Shown piece by piece: positions 6,826-16,675 of a DNA stretch of 64,000 nucleotides. Below the pieces are notes generated by a model. That model was not told where the DNA came from. It saw nothing but the letters and a program-made list of their open reading frames with translations, and did not search any database. Location: contig CP054184.1 in assembly GCA_015709715.1 (NCBI GenBank), positions 3,085,001 to 3,149,000 on the forward strand, in the 5' to 3' direction. Origin of the DNA: Nitrospira sp. GTDB lineage: Bacteria > Nitrospirota > Nitrospiria > Nitrospirales > Nitrospiraceae. Position 1 is the stretch's first letter; every line of letters begins with the position of its first letter. A program made the translations under genes and the position numbers.

Positions 6826-7794
6826 ATGCGATTGATCACGACGAAGGAACTGAGAACGCTGAGCATCGCCACACGACATCATCACCTCATCAACAGTCGG
6901 CTGGCGATCTTGCGCTATGCCGACGAATATGGGTTCAAAGGTGCCGCCCGGCGGTTCGGCTTGGATCGCAAGACGGTGAGAACGTGGCACCGTCGTTGGG
7001 TGGCCAGCGGGCCCGCGGGGTTAGTCCCGCGTCATCCGCGCACACGGCGCCGACGGATCTCCGAGGAGGCGGTGCGGCTGATCGAGCACGCCCGCCGCGA
7101 GCTGCATTTTGGCGCGATGCGGACCCGGTTCTGGCTGGACCGGGTGCATCACATCCGTGTCGCGGCCGCGACAATCCGCCGAGTCTGCCGGGACCTCGGC
7201 TATCCGCCCATCCGGCGTACCGGCCCGCGACGCCCTCGCCAGCCGCTGCTCTTCAGTAAAGACCACCCGGGTGACTGTGTGCAGGTTGATGTCAAGGAAG
7301 TGAAAGTTGCGGGGAAGAAATGTTTTCAGTATACGGCCCTGGATGACTGTACACGCTATCGCGTCTTACGCCTCTATCCCCGCAAGTATCACGGCACCAG
7401 TCTCGAGTTTCTGGCCACCATCCGGCAGATGCTCCCGTTTCCCATTCGTAAGGTACAAGTTGATAACGGCACAGAATTCCCGCTTGCCTTTGCCCTGGCC
7501 GTGCAAGAAGCCGGTATCCGCCTGCGACATATCAAGCCTCGCCGGCCCGAACAAAATGGGAAAGTCGAACGCAGCCATCGCATCGACGAGGAGGAGTTTT
7601 GGAGTCGCGCGACATTTGACGAGTTCACATCAGCGACGCAGGCCCTGCGTGCCTGGGAGCATCAGTATAACCACGACCGATTCTCCATGGCCCTCCAGGG
7701 CCTCACACCGGCCGAAAAATTGGCGACATGTCTCTCGCCACTGAACCCATCATCACCACCCACGCCATGCACACACACGGGGGCCGCTGCTTGA
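6826..7794 (+). CDS. IS481-like DDE transposase (integrase core)
   Basis: The protein has 322 residues. An N-terminal helix-turn-helix (YGFKGAARRFGLDRKTVRTW) and a second DNA-binding segment (AAATIRRVCRDLGYPPIRRT) precede an rve-type integrase core. The core shows Asp in DCVQVDVKEVKV, Asp in VQVDNGTEF and Glu in QNGKVERSHRIDEEEFW, a complete DDE triad. The start at 6826 follows AGGAGGG at spacing 7. The left end of the element is probably at 6767 (TGTTGAG...), inside istA. No matching inverted repeat was found downstream of 7794, so the right end is undefined. The gene looks intact. Confidence 0.8.
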   Translation: MRLITTKELRTLSIATRHHHLINSRLAILRYADEYGFKGAARRFGLDRKTVRTWHRRWVASGPAGLVPRHPRTRRRRISEEAVRLIEHARRELHFGAMRTRFWLDRVHHIRVAAATIRRVCRDLGYPPIRRTGPRRPRQPLLFSKDHPGDCVQVDVKEVKVAGKKCFQYTALDDCTRYRVLRLYPRKYHGTSLEFLATIRQMLPFPIRKVQVDNGTEFPLAFALAVQEAGIRLRHIKPRRPEQNGKVERSHRIDEEEFWSRATFDEFTSATQALRAWEHQYNHDRFSMALQGLTPAEKLATCLSPLNPSSPPTPCTHTGAAA

Positions 7795-7886
7795 CAAGTC
7801 ATTACAGCGCTCTCCGCAGTGACCTGCCCTGTCACCGCGCTCCTCTATGATGGACCGCATCCCCACCATCACAAGAGGTGCTCCCC

Positions 7887-8126
7887 ATGACCGACCGACC
7901 AGCAGACCCGCAGCCCGCGCAGCCAGCCCCGCTCTACATCACCCTTATCCTCGATGAAAGCGGCTCCATGCAATCGTGCAGAGGCGCCGCCCTCGCGGGC
8001 TTCAACCAGTACCAAGCCACGGCGTCCTTCCGGCAGGGCGACGACACCGCCGCCGGCGAAGCCTTCAGCTCCGAGCCGCAGCCACCAGAGCCACCACTCG
8101 CCGATGGGCAGGAGCCGCGGGATTAG
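7887..8126 (+). pseudogene. Shortened von Willebrand factor A domain protein
   Basis: The product of 79 residues starts at ATG 7887, with AGAGGTG upstream. It has a proline-rich N-terminus, then LYITLILDESGSMQSCRGAA, where DESGSM is the MIDAS metal-binding DxSxS motif of vWA domains. After FNQY it jumps to a low-complexity tail (GEAFSSEPQPPEPPLADG). A vWA domain normally needs ~170 residues, so most of the fold is missing. Either the middle of the gene was deleted in frame or this is a truncated copy. Its role is unknown. Confidence 0.5.
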
Positions 8127-8524
8127 TCAGGCAAAGGCTCAGTATGACTGGGATCGCGATTTCCCGCGAATCCTCACGACAGATCACCGTGGTAGCAGAC
8201 TGATCTCTTCTCCATTCGAACGGCGTGTGGCTCGAAGTAGTTGGAATGGAACGGTTTCTTCTCTGAGGCACGCCTCGCTCCTGAGTGGCATTTGGCTTGC
8301 TTGCCCTGCTTGGCATACGGGGGGACAGACAGGAGCATGCGGTTAATAGGACGGCATTGCGGACTCGGAATGGTTGGGAGGGTGCGATCTTCCAGTTGAT
8401 TCGAGCGGATGGTGGAATTGTTCACCCTGGTGTTCGCGGCACTGAGAGAAGGCGTCGCGGACCCCGCATCGGTGTCGCCCGGATCCATCATGCTGACATG
8501 TCCTCACTCCTGGAAAGGATACGT
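8127..8524. other. Intergenic region without recognised genes
   Basis: Short overlapping frames on both strands lack domains, start signals or consistent codon use. The only functional sequence seen is the ribosome-binding site GGAAAGGAT just before the secreted-protein gene at 8525. It separates the mobile-element-rich left region from the metabolic region to the right. Confidence 0.35.
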
Positions 8525-8869
8525 ATGACTCACAGAAACCTGATCGTATGCGTGCTCATGTCGTTGGTCGCCAGTCCTGTCGTTGCGCAGAGCCAGTCCC
8601 TGGGATCGGAGCACACTCGCCCTGCCGGTCCTTCCACGTCGTCGGACCTGACGCAGATGCCGCGGAGTTCCTGGGAAGGGTGGCTCAAGCATGGAGAACG
8701 TGACCGGACGTCGACGTCGTCCATCCCGTCACGGAGCCCTGATCTCGGAACACCGACAACCCCCCTTTCTCCCTCTCTCGGGCCGGAAGCGAGCCGCAGT
8801 CCGTCCCGACTCCAGCCGAATAGCGACAGGGAGCTGGTCGAGAGAGGAATCGGCAGCGAGAGGCGGTAG
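8525..8869 (+). CDS. Small secreted hypothetical protein
   Basis: The product of 114 residues begins MTHRNLIVCVLMSLVASPVVA, a clear Sec-type signal peptide with probable cleavage after PVVA. The mature part is Ser/Pro/Arg-rich and probably disordered (STSSIPSRSPDLGTPTTPLS), with no recognisable domain. AAGGA lies about 6 bases before the ATG. It sits about 85 bases upstream of the transketolase operon but is separated from it by a GC-rich hairpin at 8879-8897. The function is unknown; the signal peptide and ribosome-binding site are the only support for it as a gene. Confidence 0.5.
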   Translation: MTHRNLIVCVLMSLVASPVVAQSQSLGSEHTRPAGPSTSSDLTQMPRSSWEGWLKHGERDRTSTSSIPSRSPDLGTPTTPLSPSLGPEASRSPSRLQPNSDRELVERGIGSERR

Positions 8870-8878
8870 TTCGATAGT

Positions 8879-8897
8879 CGCCGGTAGGGGACCGGCG
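8879..8897 (+). other. GC-rich hairpin upstream of the pentose phosphate operon
   Basis: CGCCGGT AGGGG ACCGGCG forms a perfect 7-bp stem with a 5-base loop, nine bases after the preceding stop. There is no T tract, so it may serve as an mRNA-stabilising end or 5' leader structure rather than an intrinsic terminator. Confidence 0.4.
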
Positions 8898-8955
8898 GAG
8901 GCCGAGACAATAAGGTCGGCCATTCTTCACTCACATGGAAAGACTCGGAGTCGCG

Positions 8956-11019
8956 ATGACAACCCCACGAATCGATGAGCAATGCATCAACACCATCAGG
9001 ACCCTCTCAATGGATGCGGTCCAACGGGCGAATTCCGGACATCCAGGCACGGCGATGGCTCTAGCGCCGGTGGTGTACGGTTTGTGGCAGCATTTTTTGC
9101 GGTTCGATCCCCAAGATCCGATCTGGCCTAATCGCGACCGGTTCGTGCTCTCGATCGGCCACGCCTCCATGTTGCTCTATTCGCTGTTGCATCTCTGCGG
9201 CGTGAAGGCGGTCAACCCGCAGTACGAAACGGTGGGAGAGCCGTCGGTCACGCTGGATGACATCAAGAAGTTCCGGCAACTTGACAGCAAATGCCCGGGC
9301 CATCCGGAGTATCGCTGGACTTCCGGTGTGGAAACGACCACCGGCCCCCTCGGCCAGGGCGTCGCGACGAGTGTGGGGATGGCCATGGCAGCGCGGTGGA
9401 TGGGCGCCCACTTCAACCGCCCCGATTTTCAGATGATTGATTACGACGTCTATGCCCTGTGCGGCGACGGCTGCATGATGGAGGGTGTGACGGGAGAAGC
9501 CGCGTCGTTGGCGGGGCATCTCAAACTGTCCAATCTCTGTTGGATCTACGACAACAACCACATCACGATCGAAGGGCGCACGGACTTGGCGTTCAGTGAA
9601 GATGTGGCGGCCCGCTTCTTTGCGTATGGGTGGAAGGTGACGAGGGTGGCCGACGCCAACGACCTGCTGCTGCTCGATCGGGCCTTGGCGACGTTTCGGG
9701 AGAACAAAGACCGGCCGACCCTGATCATCGTCGACAGCCATATCGCCTATGGAGCTCCTCATAAGCAGGACAGCAGCGCCGCGCACGGAGAACCGTTGGG
9801 CGAAGCGGAAATCATGGCAGCGAAACGGTACTACGGATGGCCGGAGGAGGCGCAATTTCTCGTGCCGCCCGGTGTGCCGGAGCACTTTCAGCATCTCATG
9901 GGCACACGCGGACGAACGGCGCGGGAGCAGTGGATGATGCGGTTTGCCAGTTACAGGCAGGCCTATCCGGAATTGGCGGATGCCCTCTATCGAATGCAAC
10001 GCCGTCAATTGCCGGATGGATGGGACCGGGATCTGCCGACCTTTCCCCCGGATTCGAAGGGGCTGGCGGGAAGGGATGCGTCCGCGACGGTGCTCAATGC
10101 CGTGGCAGATCGAGTGCCTTGGCTCATCGGGGGCTCGGCCGACCTCGCGCCGTCCACCAAGACGCGACTCACCGACAAGGGGGCCGGCGACTTCGGTCCT
10201 ACGGAGTACGGCGGCCGCAACCTGCACTTCGGGGTTCGAGAACATGCCATGGGGTCGATCCTGAACGGTCTGGCCCTCTCGAAGGTGCGGGCCTTCGGGT
10301 CGGGGTTTTTGATCTTCAGCGACTATGCGAAACCGGCGATCAGGCTGAGCGCGATTATGGAAATCCCAGTCATCCACGTGTTTACGCACGACTCCATCGG
10401 CGTGGGGGAAGACGGGCCGACCCATCAGCCAATTGAGCAGTTGGCCGCACTGCGGGCCATTCCGGGACTGCTTGTCATCCGGCCGGCCGACGCCAACGAA
10501 GTCGTGGAGGCCTGGCGTGTGATCATGCAGCTGCATCACGAGCCCGTTGCGTTGATCCTCAGCCGGCAGGCGCTCCCGACGCTGGATCGAACGAGATATG
10601 CCCCTGCCGCCGGTTTGGAACGGGGTGCCTATGTCCTGGCCGAGGCGCCGGGGGGAAACCCGGAGGTCCTGCTGTTGGCGACGGGAAGTGAAGTGGCGCT
10701 CTGTCTTGCCGCCTATGAACGGCTTATCGCCGAAGGTGTCCAAGCCCGCGTGGTGAGTATGCCCTCCTGGGAACTGTTTGAGCGGCAAAGCCGGACCTAT
10801 CGAGAGCAGGTGATCCCTCCGCACGTCACGATTCGCATTTCCGTCGAGCAAGCCGCGACGACCGGTTGGGACCGATATGTCGGGGCGGCCGGGACGAGCC
10901 TCGGCATGAAGACCTTCGGGGCGTCGGCGCCGCTGAAAGAATTGCAGAAGAAGTTCGGGTTTACTCCCGATCACCTCGTAACCGTGGTCACGGAACGCCT
11001 AGCGACCGGCCGGGACTGA
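8956..11019 (+). CDS. tkt: Transketolase
   Basis: The protein is about 687 residues, a normal full length. It transfers two-carbon units between sugar phosphates with thiamine diphosphate, linking the pentose phosphate pathway to glycolysis. Visible motifs are ANSGHPGTAMALAP near the start, the ThDP/metal motif YALCGDGCMMEGVTGEAASL with the later Asn in DNNHITIEG, and signature GEDGPTHQPIEQLAALR in the pyrimidine domain. The start at 8956 has GGAG five bases upstream; an in-frame ATG at 8935 lacks such a site. It is the first gene of a four-gene operon with tal-pgi, zwf and gnd. Confidence 0.97.
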   Translation: MTTPRIDEQCINTIRTLSMDAVQRANSGHPGTAMALAPVVYGLWQHFLRFDPQDPIWPNRDRFVLSIGHASMLLYSLLHLCGVKAVNPQYETVGEPSVTLDDIKKFRQLDSKCPGHPEYRWTSGVETTTGPLGQGVATSVGMAMAARWMGAHFNRPDFQMIDYDVYALCGDGCMMEGVTGEAASLAGHLKLSNLCWIYDNNHITIEGRTDLAFSEDVAARFFAYGWKVTRVADANDLLLLDRALATFRENKDRPTLIIVDSHIAYGAPHKQDSSAAHGEPLGEAEIMAAKRYYGWPEEAQFLVPPGVPEHFQHLMGTRGRTAREQWMMRFASYRQAYPELADALYRMQRRQLPDGWDRDLPTFPPDSKGLAGRDASATVLNAVADRVPWLIGGSADLAPSTKTRLTDKGAGDFGPTEYGGRNLHFGVREHAMGSILNGLALSKVRAFGSGFLIFSDYAKPAIRLSAIMEIPVIHVFTHDSIGVGEDGPTHQPIEQLAALRAIPGLLVIRPADANEVVEAWRVIMQLHHEPVALILSRQALPTLDRTRYAPAAGLERGAYVLAEAPGGNPEVLLLATGSEVALCLAAYERLIAEGVQARVVSMPSWELFERQSRTYREQVIPPHVTIRISVEQAATTGWDRYVGAAGTSLGMKTFGASAPLKELQKKFGFTPDHLVTVVTERLATGRD

Positions 11020-11076
11020 AGGAAGCTAAGGCTGCTGCCCCGTGACAAGTGAACGAACAACGAGCAAGGAGATGCC

Positions 11077-13959
11077 ATGATGCACGTCACGCAGGTCAAA
11101 ATCATGAATCCCGTTCGTGCCCTTCGGCTATTCGGCCAATCGGTCTGGTTGGACTATATCCGGCGGAGTTTCATCACGAGCGGGGAACTGCAACGTCTGA
11201 TCGCCGAAGAGGGAGTCGGAGGCGTGACGTCCAACCCCGCCATCTTCGAGAAGGCCATCACGGGGAGTTCGGACTATGCCGAAGTTCTGAGCGCCCTCCG
11301 GCGCGAGCCAGGCCTGGATGCGAAGGCGCGTTACGAACGGGTGGCCATCGAGGATATTCAATCCGCGGCGGACTTCCTGCAGCCGGTGTATGCCCGCACG
11401 AAGCGGCGCGACGGTTACGTAAGCCTGGAGGTGTCGCCTCATCTGGCCCATGACACGCGTGGCACGCTCGATGAGGCGACGCGGCTGTGGGAGGCCGTCG
11501 GGCGTGACAACCTGATGATCAAGGTTCCGGCCACTCCGGCGGGGATCCCGGCGATCGTGCAACTGCTCGGGAGGGGGATCAACGTCAACGTGACCCTGCT
11601 CTTCGCGCAGGAGACCTATGAGTCGGTCGCCGAGGCCTATCTCACGGGGCTGGAACAGTTGGCGACGCGGGGCGGCGACGTCGGGAGCGTGGCGAGCGTC
11701 GCCAGTTTTTTCGTCAGCCGTCTCGATACGGCGGCGGACGCCGAAATTGTCGTCCGGCTCAAGACTGCGACGGACGAGAACGTACGGACGGCGCTCAGGA
11801 GCCTCCAGGGGAAGATCGCCGTCGCGAACGCCAAGCTGGCCTATCAACGGTATCGGGCCCTGTTCTCCGGCCCTCGCTGGGAGGCCCTCGCGAGACAGGG
11901 AGCCATGACCCAACGGCTGCTCTGGGCCAGTACCGGTACAAAAAACCCTCAGTATCGCGACGTGCGGTACGTCGAGGAACTGATCGGTCCGGAGACGATC
12001 AACACGGTGCCGCCCGCGACGCTCGCGGCCTTTCGCGACCACGGCCGTCCCGAGAGTCGGCTGACGGCTGATCTCGATGAGGCCAAGGCCGTGCTGCTTG
12101 CGTCGGAGCAGGCCGGACTGTCGCTGAACGCGATCACCGACCGGCTGTTGGAAGAGGGGCTGCAGTCGTTCAGAGAGGCCTTCGACCAACTCCTTGTCGC
12201 CGTCGAGTCTCACTCCAGGGGGGACGATGCTGTCCGACTCAATGGCTGTTCGTACCGACTTCCTGTAGCGGTGGCTGCCGAGGTCCAGTCCTCCCTCAAG
12301 GAATGGAACGATGCCGACAGGGTTCGACGCCTGTGGAGTCGTGATCCCTCCCTCTGGACCGACAGCGATGAACATCGGTGGCTCGGTTGGTTGGATATCA
12401 CGGAGCAACAGTTAGACTACCTTCCCGTGCTCACCAACTTGGCCGGAGAAACCTGGCGCAGGGGGTTCACCCATGTCCTGTTGTTGGGAATGGGCGGTTC
12501 GAGCCTTTGCGCCGAAGTCCTGGCGGTAACGTTCGGACAGCAAGCGGGGTATCCGGAACTCCACGTGCTCGACTCGACCGATCCGGCTCAGATCAGGGCC
12601 GTTGAGAAACGGATCCAGCTTGCCACCACGCTCTTCATCGTGTCCAGCAAGTCCGGGAGCACCCTTGAGCCGATGATTCTGAAACAATATTTTTTTGAAC
12701 GGGTTCAGCGCCTCGTCGGAGCCAAGGCAGCCGTCCGGCAATTCATCGCGATCACGGATCCCGGTTCGGCCTTGCACCAGGTCGCCGAGGCCACTGAGTT
12801 TCGGTACCTCTACTTCGGAGTCCCCACGATCGGGGGACGCTACTCGGCGTTGTCGAACTTCGGCATGGTGCCGGCGGCCGTCATGGGGCTCGACATCGCC
12901 CGGTTGCTCGTACGCGCGGACGAAATGGCGGAGGCCTGTTTTCCCTCTGTCCCGGTCGAGGAAAATCCTGGTGTGATACTCGGCACAATCCTTGGGGTGT
13001 GCGCCACTCATGGCCGCGACAAGGTCACGATCGTGGCCTCGCCCGCCCTGGCTTCGTTCGGCGCCTGGCTCGAACAACTCTTGGCCGAGTCGACTGGCAA
13101 GGCGGGCAAGGGCATCATTCCGGTCGATCGTGAAGCGGTGGGAGAGCCTTCGGTCTATGGAGGGGATCGTCTGTTCCTCTATCTCCGATTGCAGGCTGCG
13201 CCGGAGAAGAGTCAAGACGAGGCCATTGAGCGGCTCGAGCGGGCGGGCCATCCGCTCGTCCGTATTGCGGTGGCCGAGCTCGATGACTTGGGGCAGGAAT
13301 TTTTCCGCTGGGAGTTCGCCACGGCGGTGGCGGGGGCGATCATGGGCCTCAATCCGTTTGACCAGCCGGATGTCGAGGCAAGCAAATCGGCAACCAAGCG
13401 GCTGACGCTGGAATATGAACGGACCGGGGCGCTTCCGCCGGAATCTCCGATCCTCGAAGAGGGAGAGATCAAACTCTATGCCGATCCGCTCTATGCCCTG
13501 GCGCTGCAGACAGCGACAGGGCCGTCCCCGTCCCTACAGGCGTATCTCGCAGCCCATCTGAATCGGCTCAGGGCCAGCGACTACTTCGCGTTGTTGGCTT
13601 ATCTCGAAATGCACCCCGCGCATGAGGCGGATCTCCAAGCCATGCGCCGGATGGTACGGGACGTCAAACGCGTCGCCACCTGCATGGGGTTCGGCCCGCG
13701 GTTCCTCCATTCCACGGGACAGGCCTATAAAGGAGGGCCGAACACCGGCCTCTTCCTCCAACTGACTTGCGAGGATGCCGCAGACGTGCCGGTGCCCGGC
13801 CAGCGGTATACGTTTGGCGTCGTCAAGGCGGCGCAGGCGCGCGGCGATTTTCAGGTCTTGACGGAGCGGGGACGGCGGCTGCTGCGGGTGCATCTGGGAA
13901 CCGATGTCCGGGCGGGACTAGCGAGGCTGAGGTCGGCGATGGAGCAGGCGTTGGCATGA
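11077..13959 (+). CDS. tal-pgi: Bifunctional transaldolase / glucose-6-phosphate isomerase
   Basis: One 960-residue polypeptide holds two enzymes. Residues about 10-375 are transaldolase: GVTSNPAIFEKAI, and the Schiff-base Lys in NLMIKVPAT. Residues about 400-940 are phosphoglucose isomerase with SIS-type sugar-phosphate sites: LLLGMGGSSLCAEVL, VSSKSGSTLEPM, and STGQAYKGGPNTGLF near the end. It would interconvert sedoheptulose-7-phosphate with erythrose-4-phosphate, and fructose-6-phosphate with glucose-6-phosphate, feeding zwf directly. The ATG follows AAGGAG at spacing 5. This fusion is known from a limited set of bacteria. The gene starts 57 bases after tkt. Confidence 0.95.
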   Translation: MMHVTQVKIMNPVRALRLFGQSVWLDYIRRSFITSGELQRLIAEEGVGGVTSNPAIFEKAITGSSDYAEVLSALRREPGLDAKARYERVAIEDIQSAADFLQPVYARTKRRDGYVSLEVSPHLAHDTRGTLDEATRLWEAVGRDNLMIKVPATPAGIPAIVQLLGRGINVNVTLLFAQETYESVAEAYLTGLEQLATRGGDVGSVASVASFFVSRLDTAADAEIVVRLKTATDENVRTALRSLQGKIAVANAKLAYQRYRALFSGPRWEALARQGAMTQRLLWASTGTKNPQYRDVRYVEELIGPETINTVPPATLAAFRDHGRPESRLTADLDEAKAVLLASEQAGLSLNAITDRLLEEGLQSFREAFDQLLVAVESHSRGDDAVRLNGCSYRLPVAVAAEVQSSLKEWNDADRVRRLWSRDPSLWTDSDEHRWLGWLDITEQQLDYLPVLTNLAGETWRRGFTHVLLLGMGGSSLCAEVLAVTFGQQAGYPELHVLDSTDPAQIRAVEKRIQLATTLFIVSSKSGSTLEPMILKQYFFERVQRLVGAKAAVRQFIAITDPGSALHQVAEATEFRYLYFGVPTIGGRYSALSNFGMVPAAVMGLDIARLLVRADEMAEACFPSVPVEENPGVILGTILGVCATHGRDKVTIVASPALASFGAWLEQLLAESTGKAGKGIIPVDREAVGEPSVYGGDRLFLYLRLQAAPEKSQDEAIERLERAGHPLVRIAVAELDDLGQEFFRWEFATAVAGAIMGLNPFDQPDVEASKSATKRLTLEYERTGALPPESPILEEGEIKLYADPLYALALQTATGPSPSLQAYLAAHLNRLRASDYFALLAYLEMHPAHEADLQAMRRMVRDVKRVATCMGFGPRFLHSTGQAYKGGPNTGLFLQLTCEDAADVPVPGQRYTFGVVKAAQARGDFQVLTERGRRLLRVHLGTDVRAGLARLRSAMEQALA

Positions 13960-14005
13960 AGAAGACGTCGTGGATGAAGCTGTCTGATTCAAGTTGGAGG
14001 CAATG

Positions 14006-15391
14006 ATGTCCGATTCGCGATCAGACGCCTTGGTGCTCTTCGGCGCCACAGGGGATTTGGCGTTTAAGAAAATCTTCCCGGCTCTCCAGGCGATGATCAA
14101 GCGGGGCCAGCTGGCGGTCCCGGTGATCGGAGTGGCGAAAGGGAATCGCACCCTCGAACAGATTCGGGATCGAGTCCGCGAGAGCCTTACCCAGTCCAAA
14201 TCTGGAGTAGACGAGGCGGCTTTTGCCAAGCTTGTGTGCCTGTTGCGATATGTCGACGGTGATTATCAGGAAGGCGCGACCTTCACTCGCCTGCGTCGGG
14301 CGCTCGGCAACGTCCGGCATCCCCTGCATTATCTCGCGATCCCTCCGACGTTCTTTCCCATGGTGGTCGAAGGGCTCGGCCGGTCCGGTTGTGCGGAGGG
14401 GGCACGGGTGGTGGTCGAGAAGCCGTTTGGGCGGGATCTCGCATCGGCGCAAGCGTTGAACCAGACGCTCCATCGTGCATTCGCCGAAGCGGCGATCTTT
14501 CGTATCGACCACTATCTCGGCAAGGAGTCGATCCAAAACCTGTTGTATTTTCGCTTTGCCAATTCGTTCCTTGAGCCAATTTGGAATCGCGGCTATGTCG
14601 ACAGCGTGCAGATCACGATGGCGGAACGGTTCGGCCTGTCCGGCCGGGGATGTTTTTACGAAGAAACCGGGGCCATCCGCGATGTGGTGCAGAACCATCT
14701 TCTGCAGGTCGTGGCGAACCTGGCGATGGAGCCGCCCATCAGTGGAACGGGCGAGGCATTGCGCGATGAACGGATCAAAATCTTCAAACGCATGAAGCCC
14801 CTCACGGCGCAGACTCTGGTCCGGGGTCAGTTCCGCGGGTACCACGAGGAAGCCGGCGTGGCACCGGATTCCAAGGTGGAGACGTTCGCGTCGCTCAAAA
14901 TCGAGCTCGATTCGTGGCGCTGGGCGGGGGTGCCGTTTTTTATTCGAGCCGGGAAGTGTTTGCCGGTGACGGCCACGGAGGTCTTCGTGACTTTGAAGCG
15001 TCCGCCTCAGAACGTGTTCGGTGAAGAGTGTAAGGGGCAGCGCAATTATGTCCGGTTCCGGCTTGGCCCCGATCGGCTCTCGGTCGCCATCGGGGCGCGC
15101 GCCAAGGTGCCGGGGGAACAGATGATCGGCAACGAGGTCGAACTCTTTGTGTGCCACCAGCGGGGCGACGAGATGGAAGCCTACGAACGACTGATCGGTG
15201 ATGCGATGGTCGGCGATGCGTCGCTTTTCGCCCGGCAGGATGGCGTCGAGGCGTCGTGGCGGGTGGTGGATCCGATTCTGACGGGGTCCACGCCGGTGTA
15301 TGAGTATGAGCCAAGTACGTGGGGGCCTGGTGAGTCCCAGACGCTGATCGCTCCATTCGGCGGCTGGCAGAGCCCGAAGGAGCAGGAATGA
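14006..15391 (+). CDS. zwf: Glucose-6-phosphate 1-dehydrogenase
   Basis: The protein of about 461 residues oxidises glucose-6-phosphate to 6-phosphogluconolactone with reduction of NAD(P). The N-terminal dinucleotide site is [19 protein letters not shown], and the active-site signature is [16 protein letters not shown], with the catalytic His/Lys. The start at 14006 has GGAGG five bases upstream; an ATG at 14003 and a TTG at 13994 are also in frame. It lies between tal-pgi (46-base gap) and gnd (13-base gap), so co-transcription is likely. No 6-phosphogluconolactonase gene is in the operon. Confidence 0.96.
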   Translation: MSDSRSDALVLFGATGDLAFKKIFPALQAMIKRGQLAVPVIGVAKGNRTLEQIRDRVRESLTQSKSGVDEAAFAKLVCLLRYVDGDYQEGATFTRLRRALGNVRHPLHYLAIPPTFFPMVVEGLGRSGCAEGARVVVEKPFGRDLASAQALNQTLHRAFAEAAIFRIDHYLGKESIQNLLYFRFANSFLEPIWNRGYVDSVQITMAERFGLSGRGCFYEETGAIRDVVQNHLLQVVANLAMEPPISGTGEALRDERIKIFKRMKPLTAQTLVRGQFRGYHEEAGVAPDSKVETFASLKIELDSWRWAGVPFFIRAGKCLPVTATEVFVTLKRPPQNVFGEECKGQRNYVRFRLGPDRLSVAIGARAKVPGEQMIGNEVELFVCHQRGDEMEAYERLIGDAMVGDASLFARQDGVEASWRVVDPILTGSTPVYEYEPSTWGPGESQTLIAPFGGWQSPKEQE

Positions 15392-15404
15392 AGGAGGGAC
15401 GCCT

Positions 15405-16388
15405 ATGCAATTGGGGATGATCGGGCTCGGTCGAATGGGAGCCAATATGGTGCGGCGGTTAATGCGAGGAGGCCATCACTGTGTGGTGTTCGACGTGAGG
15501 CCCGAACAGGTGCAGAGGTTGGCCGTCGAAGGAGCCGTCGGAGTCGGTTCCCTGGACGCTCTGATCGACGGATTGAGCAAGCCTCGAGTCCTGTGGGTGA
15601 TGGTGCCGGCGGGAGAGGCGACCGAGACGGTCGTGGAATTCCTTGCCAAGCGACTCAGTCCTGAGGACATCGTCATCGACGGGGGGAATTCCTATTTTAA
15701 AGACGACGTCCGACGCGCGAAGGTGCTCGCGACGAAAGGCCTTCATTATGTGGATGTCGGCACGAGCGGGGGAACCTGGGGATTGGATCGCGGGTACTGC
15801 CTCATGATCGGCGGCCCGGCGCCAGTGGTGAAGCATCTCGATCCGATCTGGAGGACTTTGGCTCCGGGGCGTGGGGACATCGCACGGACGAAGGGGCGGG
15901 ATCGCCTGAACGGAACGGCAGAGGAGGGATACTTGCATTGCGGACCAACCGGGGCGGGGCATTTCGTCAAGATGGTGCACAACGGAATCGAGTACGGCCT
16001 GATGCAGGCATATGCGGAGGGGTTCGACATCTTTCGCCATGCCGGCGGGAAACATCTTCCCGAGGATATGCGGTATGAGTTGAATTTGCCCGACATCGCC
16101 GAAGTTTGGCGACGTGGGAGCGTGGTTGGGTCGTGGTTGCTCGATTTGACCGCTGCGGCCTTGGTGGAACAGCCGCACTTGGACAATTTTTCCGGGTCCG
16201 TTGCGGACTCCGGAGAAGGCCGTTGGACGGTGATGGCGGCGGTTGAAGAGGGGGTGCAAGCGGAGGTCCTGTCCGCCGCGCTGTATACCAGATTCCGTTC
16301 GCGCCAGGACCATACCTTTGCCGAGAAGATACTCTCAGCGATGCGCTACCAATTCGGTGGCCATGTCGAACGGCCGACCGGCGGGTAG
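15405..16388 (+). CDS. gnd: 6-phosphogluconate dehydrogenase, decarboxylating (short type)
   Basis: The 327-residue enzyme converts 6-phosphogluconate to ribulose-5-phosphate and CO2. The N-terminal Rossmann motif is [27 protein letters not shown] marks the substrate side, and the catalytic signature is [19 protein letters not shown]. At 327 residues it is the short (YqeC/GntZ-like) class, often NAD-preferring, rather than the ~470-residue NADP class. The cofactor preference is inferred from length only. AAGGAGGG precedes the ATG. It is the last gene of the operon; no strong terminator was found after it. Confidence 0.95.
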   Translation: MQLGMIGLGRMGANMVRRLMRGGHHCVVFDVRPEQVQRLAVEGAVGVGSLDALIDGLSKPRVLWVMVPAGEATETVVEFLAKRLSPEDIVIDGGNSYFKDDVRRAKVLATKGLHYVDVGTSGGTWGLDRGYCLMIGGPAPVVKHLDPIWRTLAPGRGDIARTKGRDRLNGTAEEGYLHCGPTGAGHFVKMVHNGIEYGLMQAYAEGFDIFRHAGGKHLPEDMRYELNLPDIAEVWRRGSVVGSWLLDLTAAALVEQPHLDNFSGSVADSGEGRWTVMAAVEEGVQAEVLSAALYTRFRSRQDHTFAEKILSAMRYQFGGHVERPTGG

Positions 16389-16675
16389 CTCATATCAGGA
16401 TGTGAGTATGTCGCCATACCCCATCCAGCGACTCGATTTGATCAGTGTGGGGTGCCAAACAGGGTGAGCAGCGGCTGGAGTCGCGCATGAGTGATCGGGC
16501 AGTGTCCCTTCCTCGTGGTTGGCTGCGCCGCGGATCGCCAGGCTGCGCAACAGATGGGTGCCGCCAGCGTCTTTATAATTGCCGGTGATCAATTTGGTTC
16601 GCCGAAACGATTGGACACCACGATGCCACACCTCGTACGGTGCACGCAGGATTGGCACGTTTCTGGAGGACCACC
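16389..16675. other. Intergenic region between gnd and the MOSC gene
   Basis: Only short out-of-context frames are present on both strands. No terminator with a T tract or clear promoter was recognised. The right end carries GGAGG, the ribosome-binding site for the gene starting at 16676. Confidence 0.35.

Noticed and set aside
9061..10974. A 637-residue minus-strand open frame opposite transketolase
   Set aside because: It is a GC-rich antisense shadow; the forward frame has full transketolase motifs and the reverse product has no domain or start signal.
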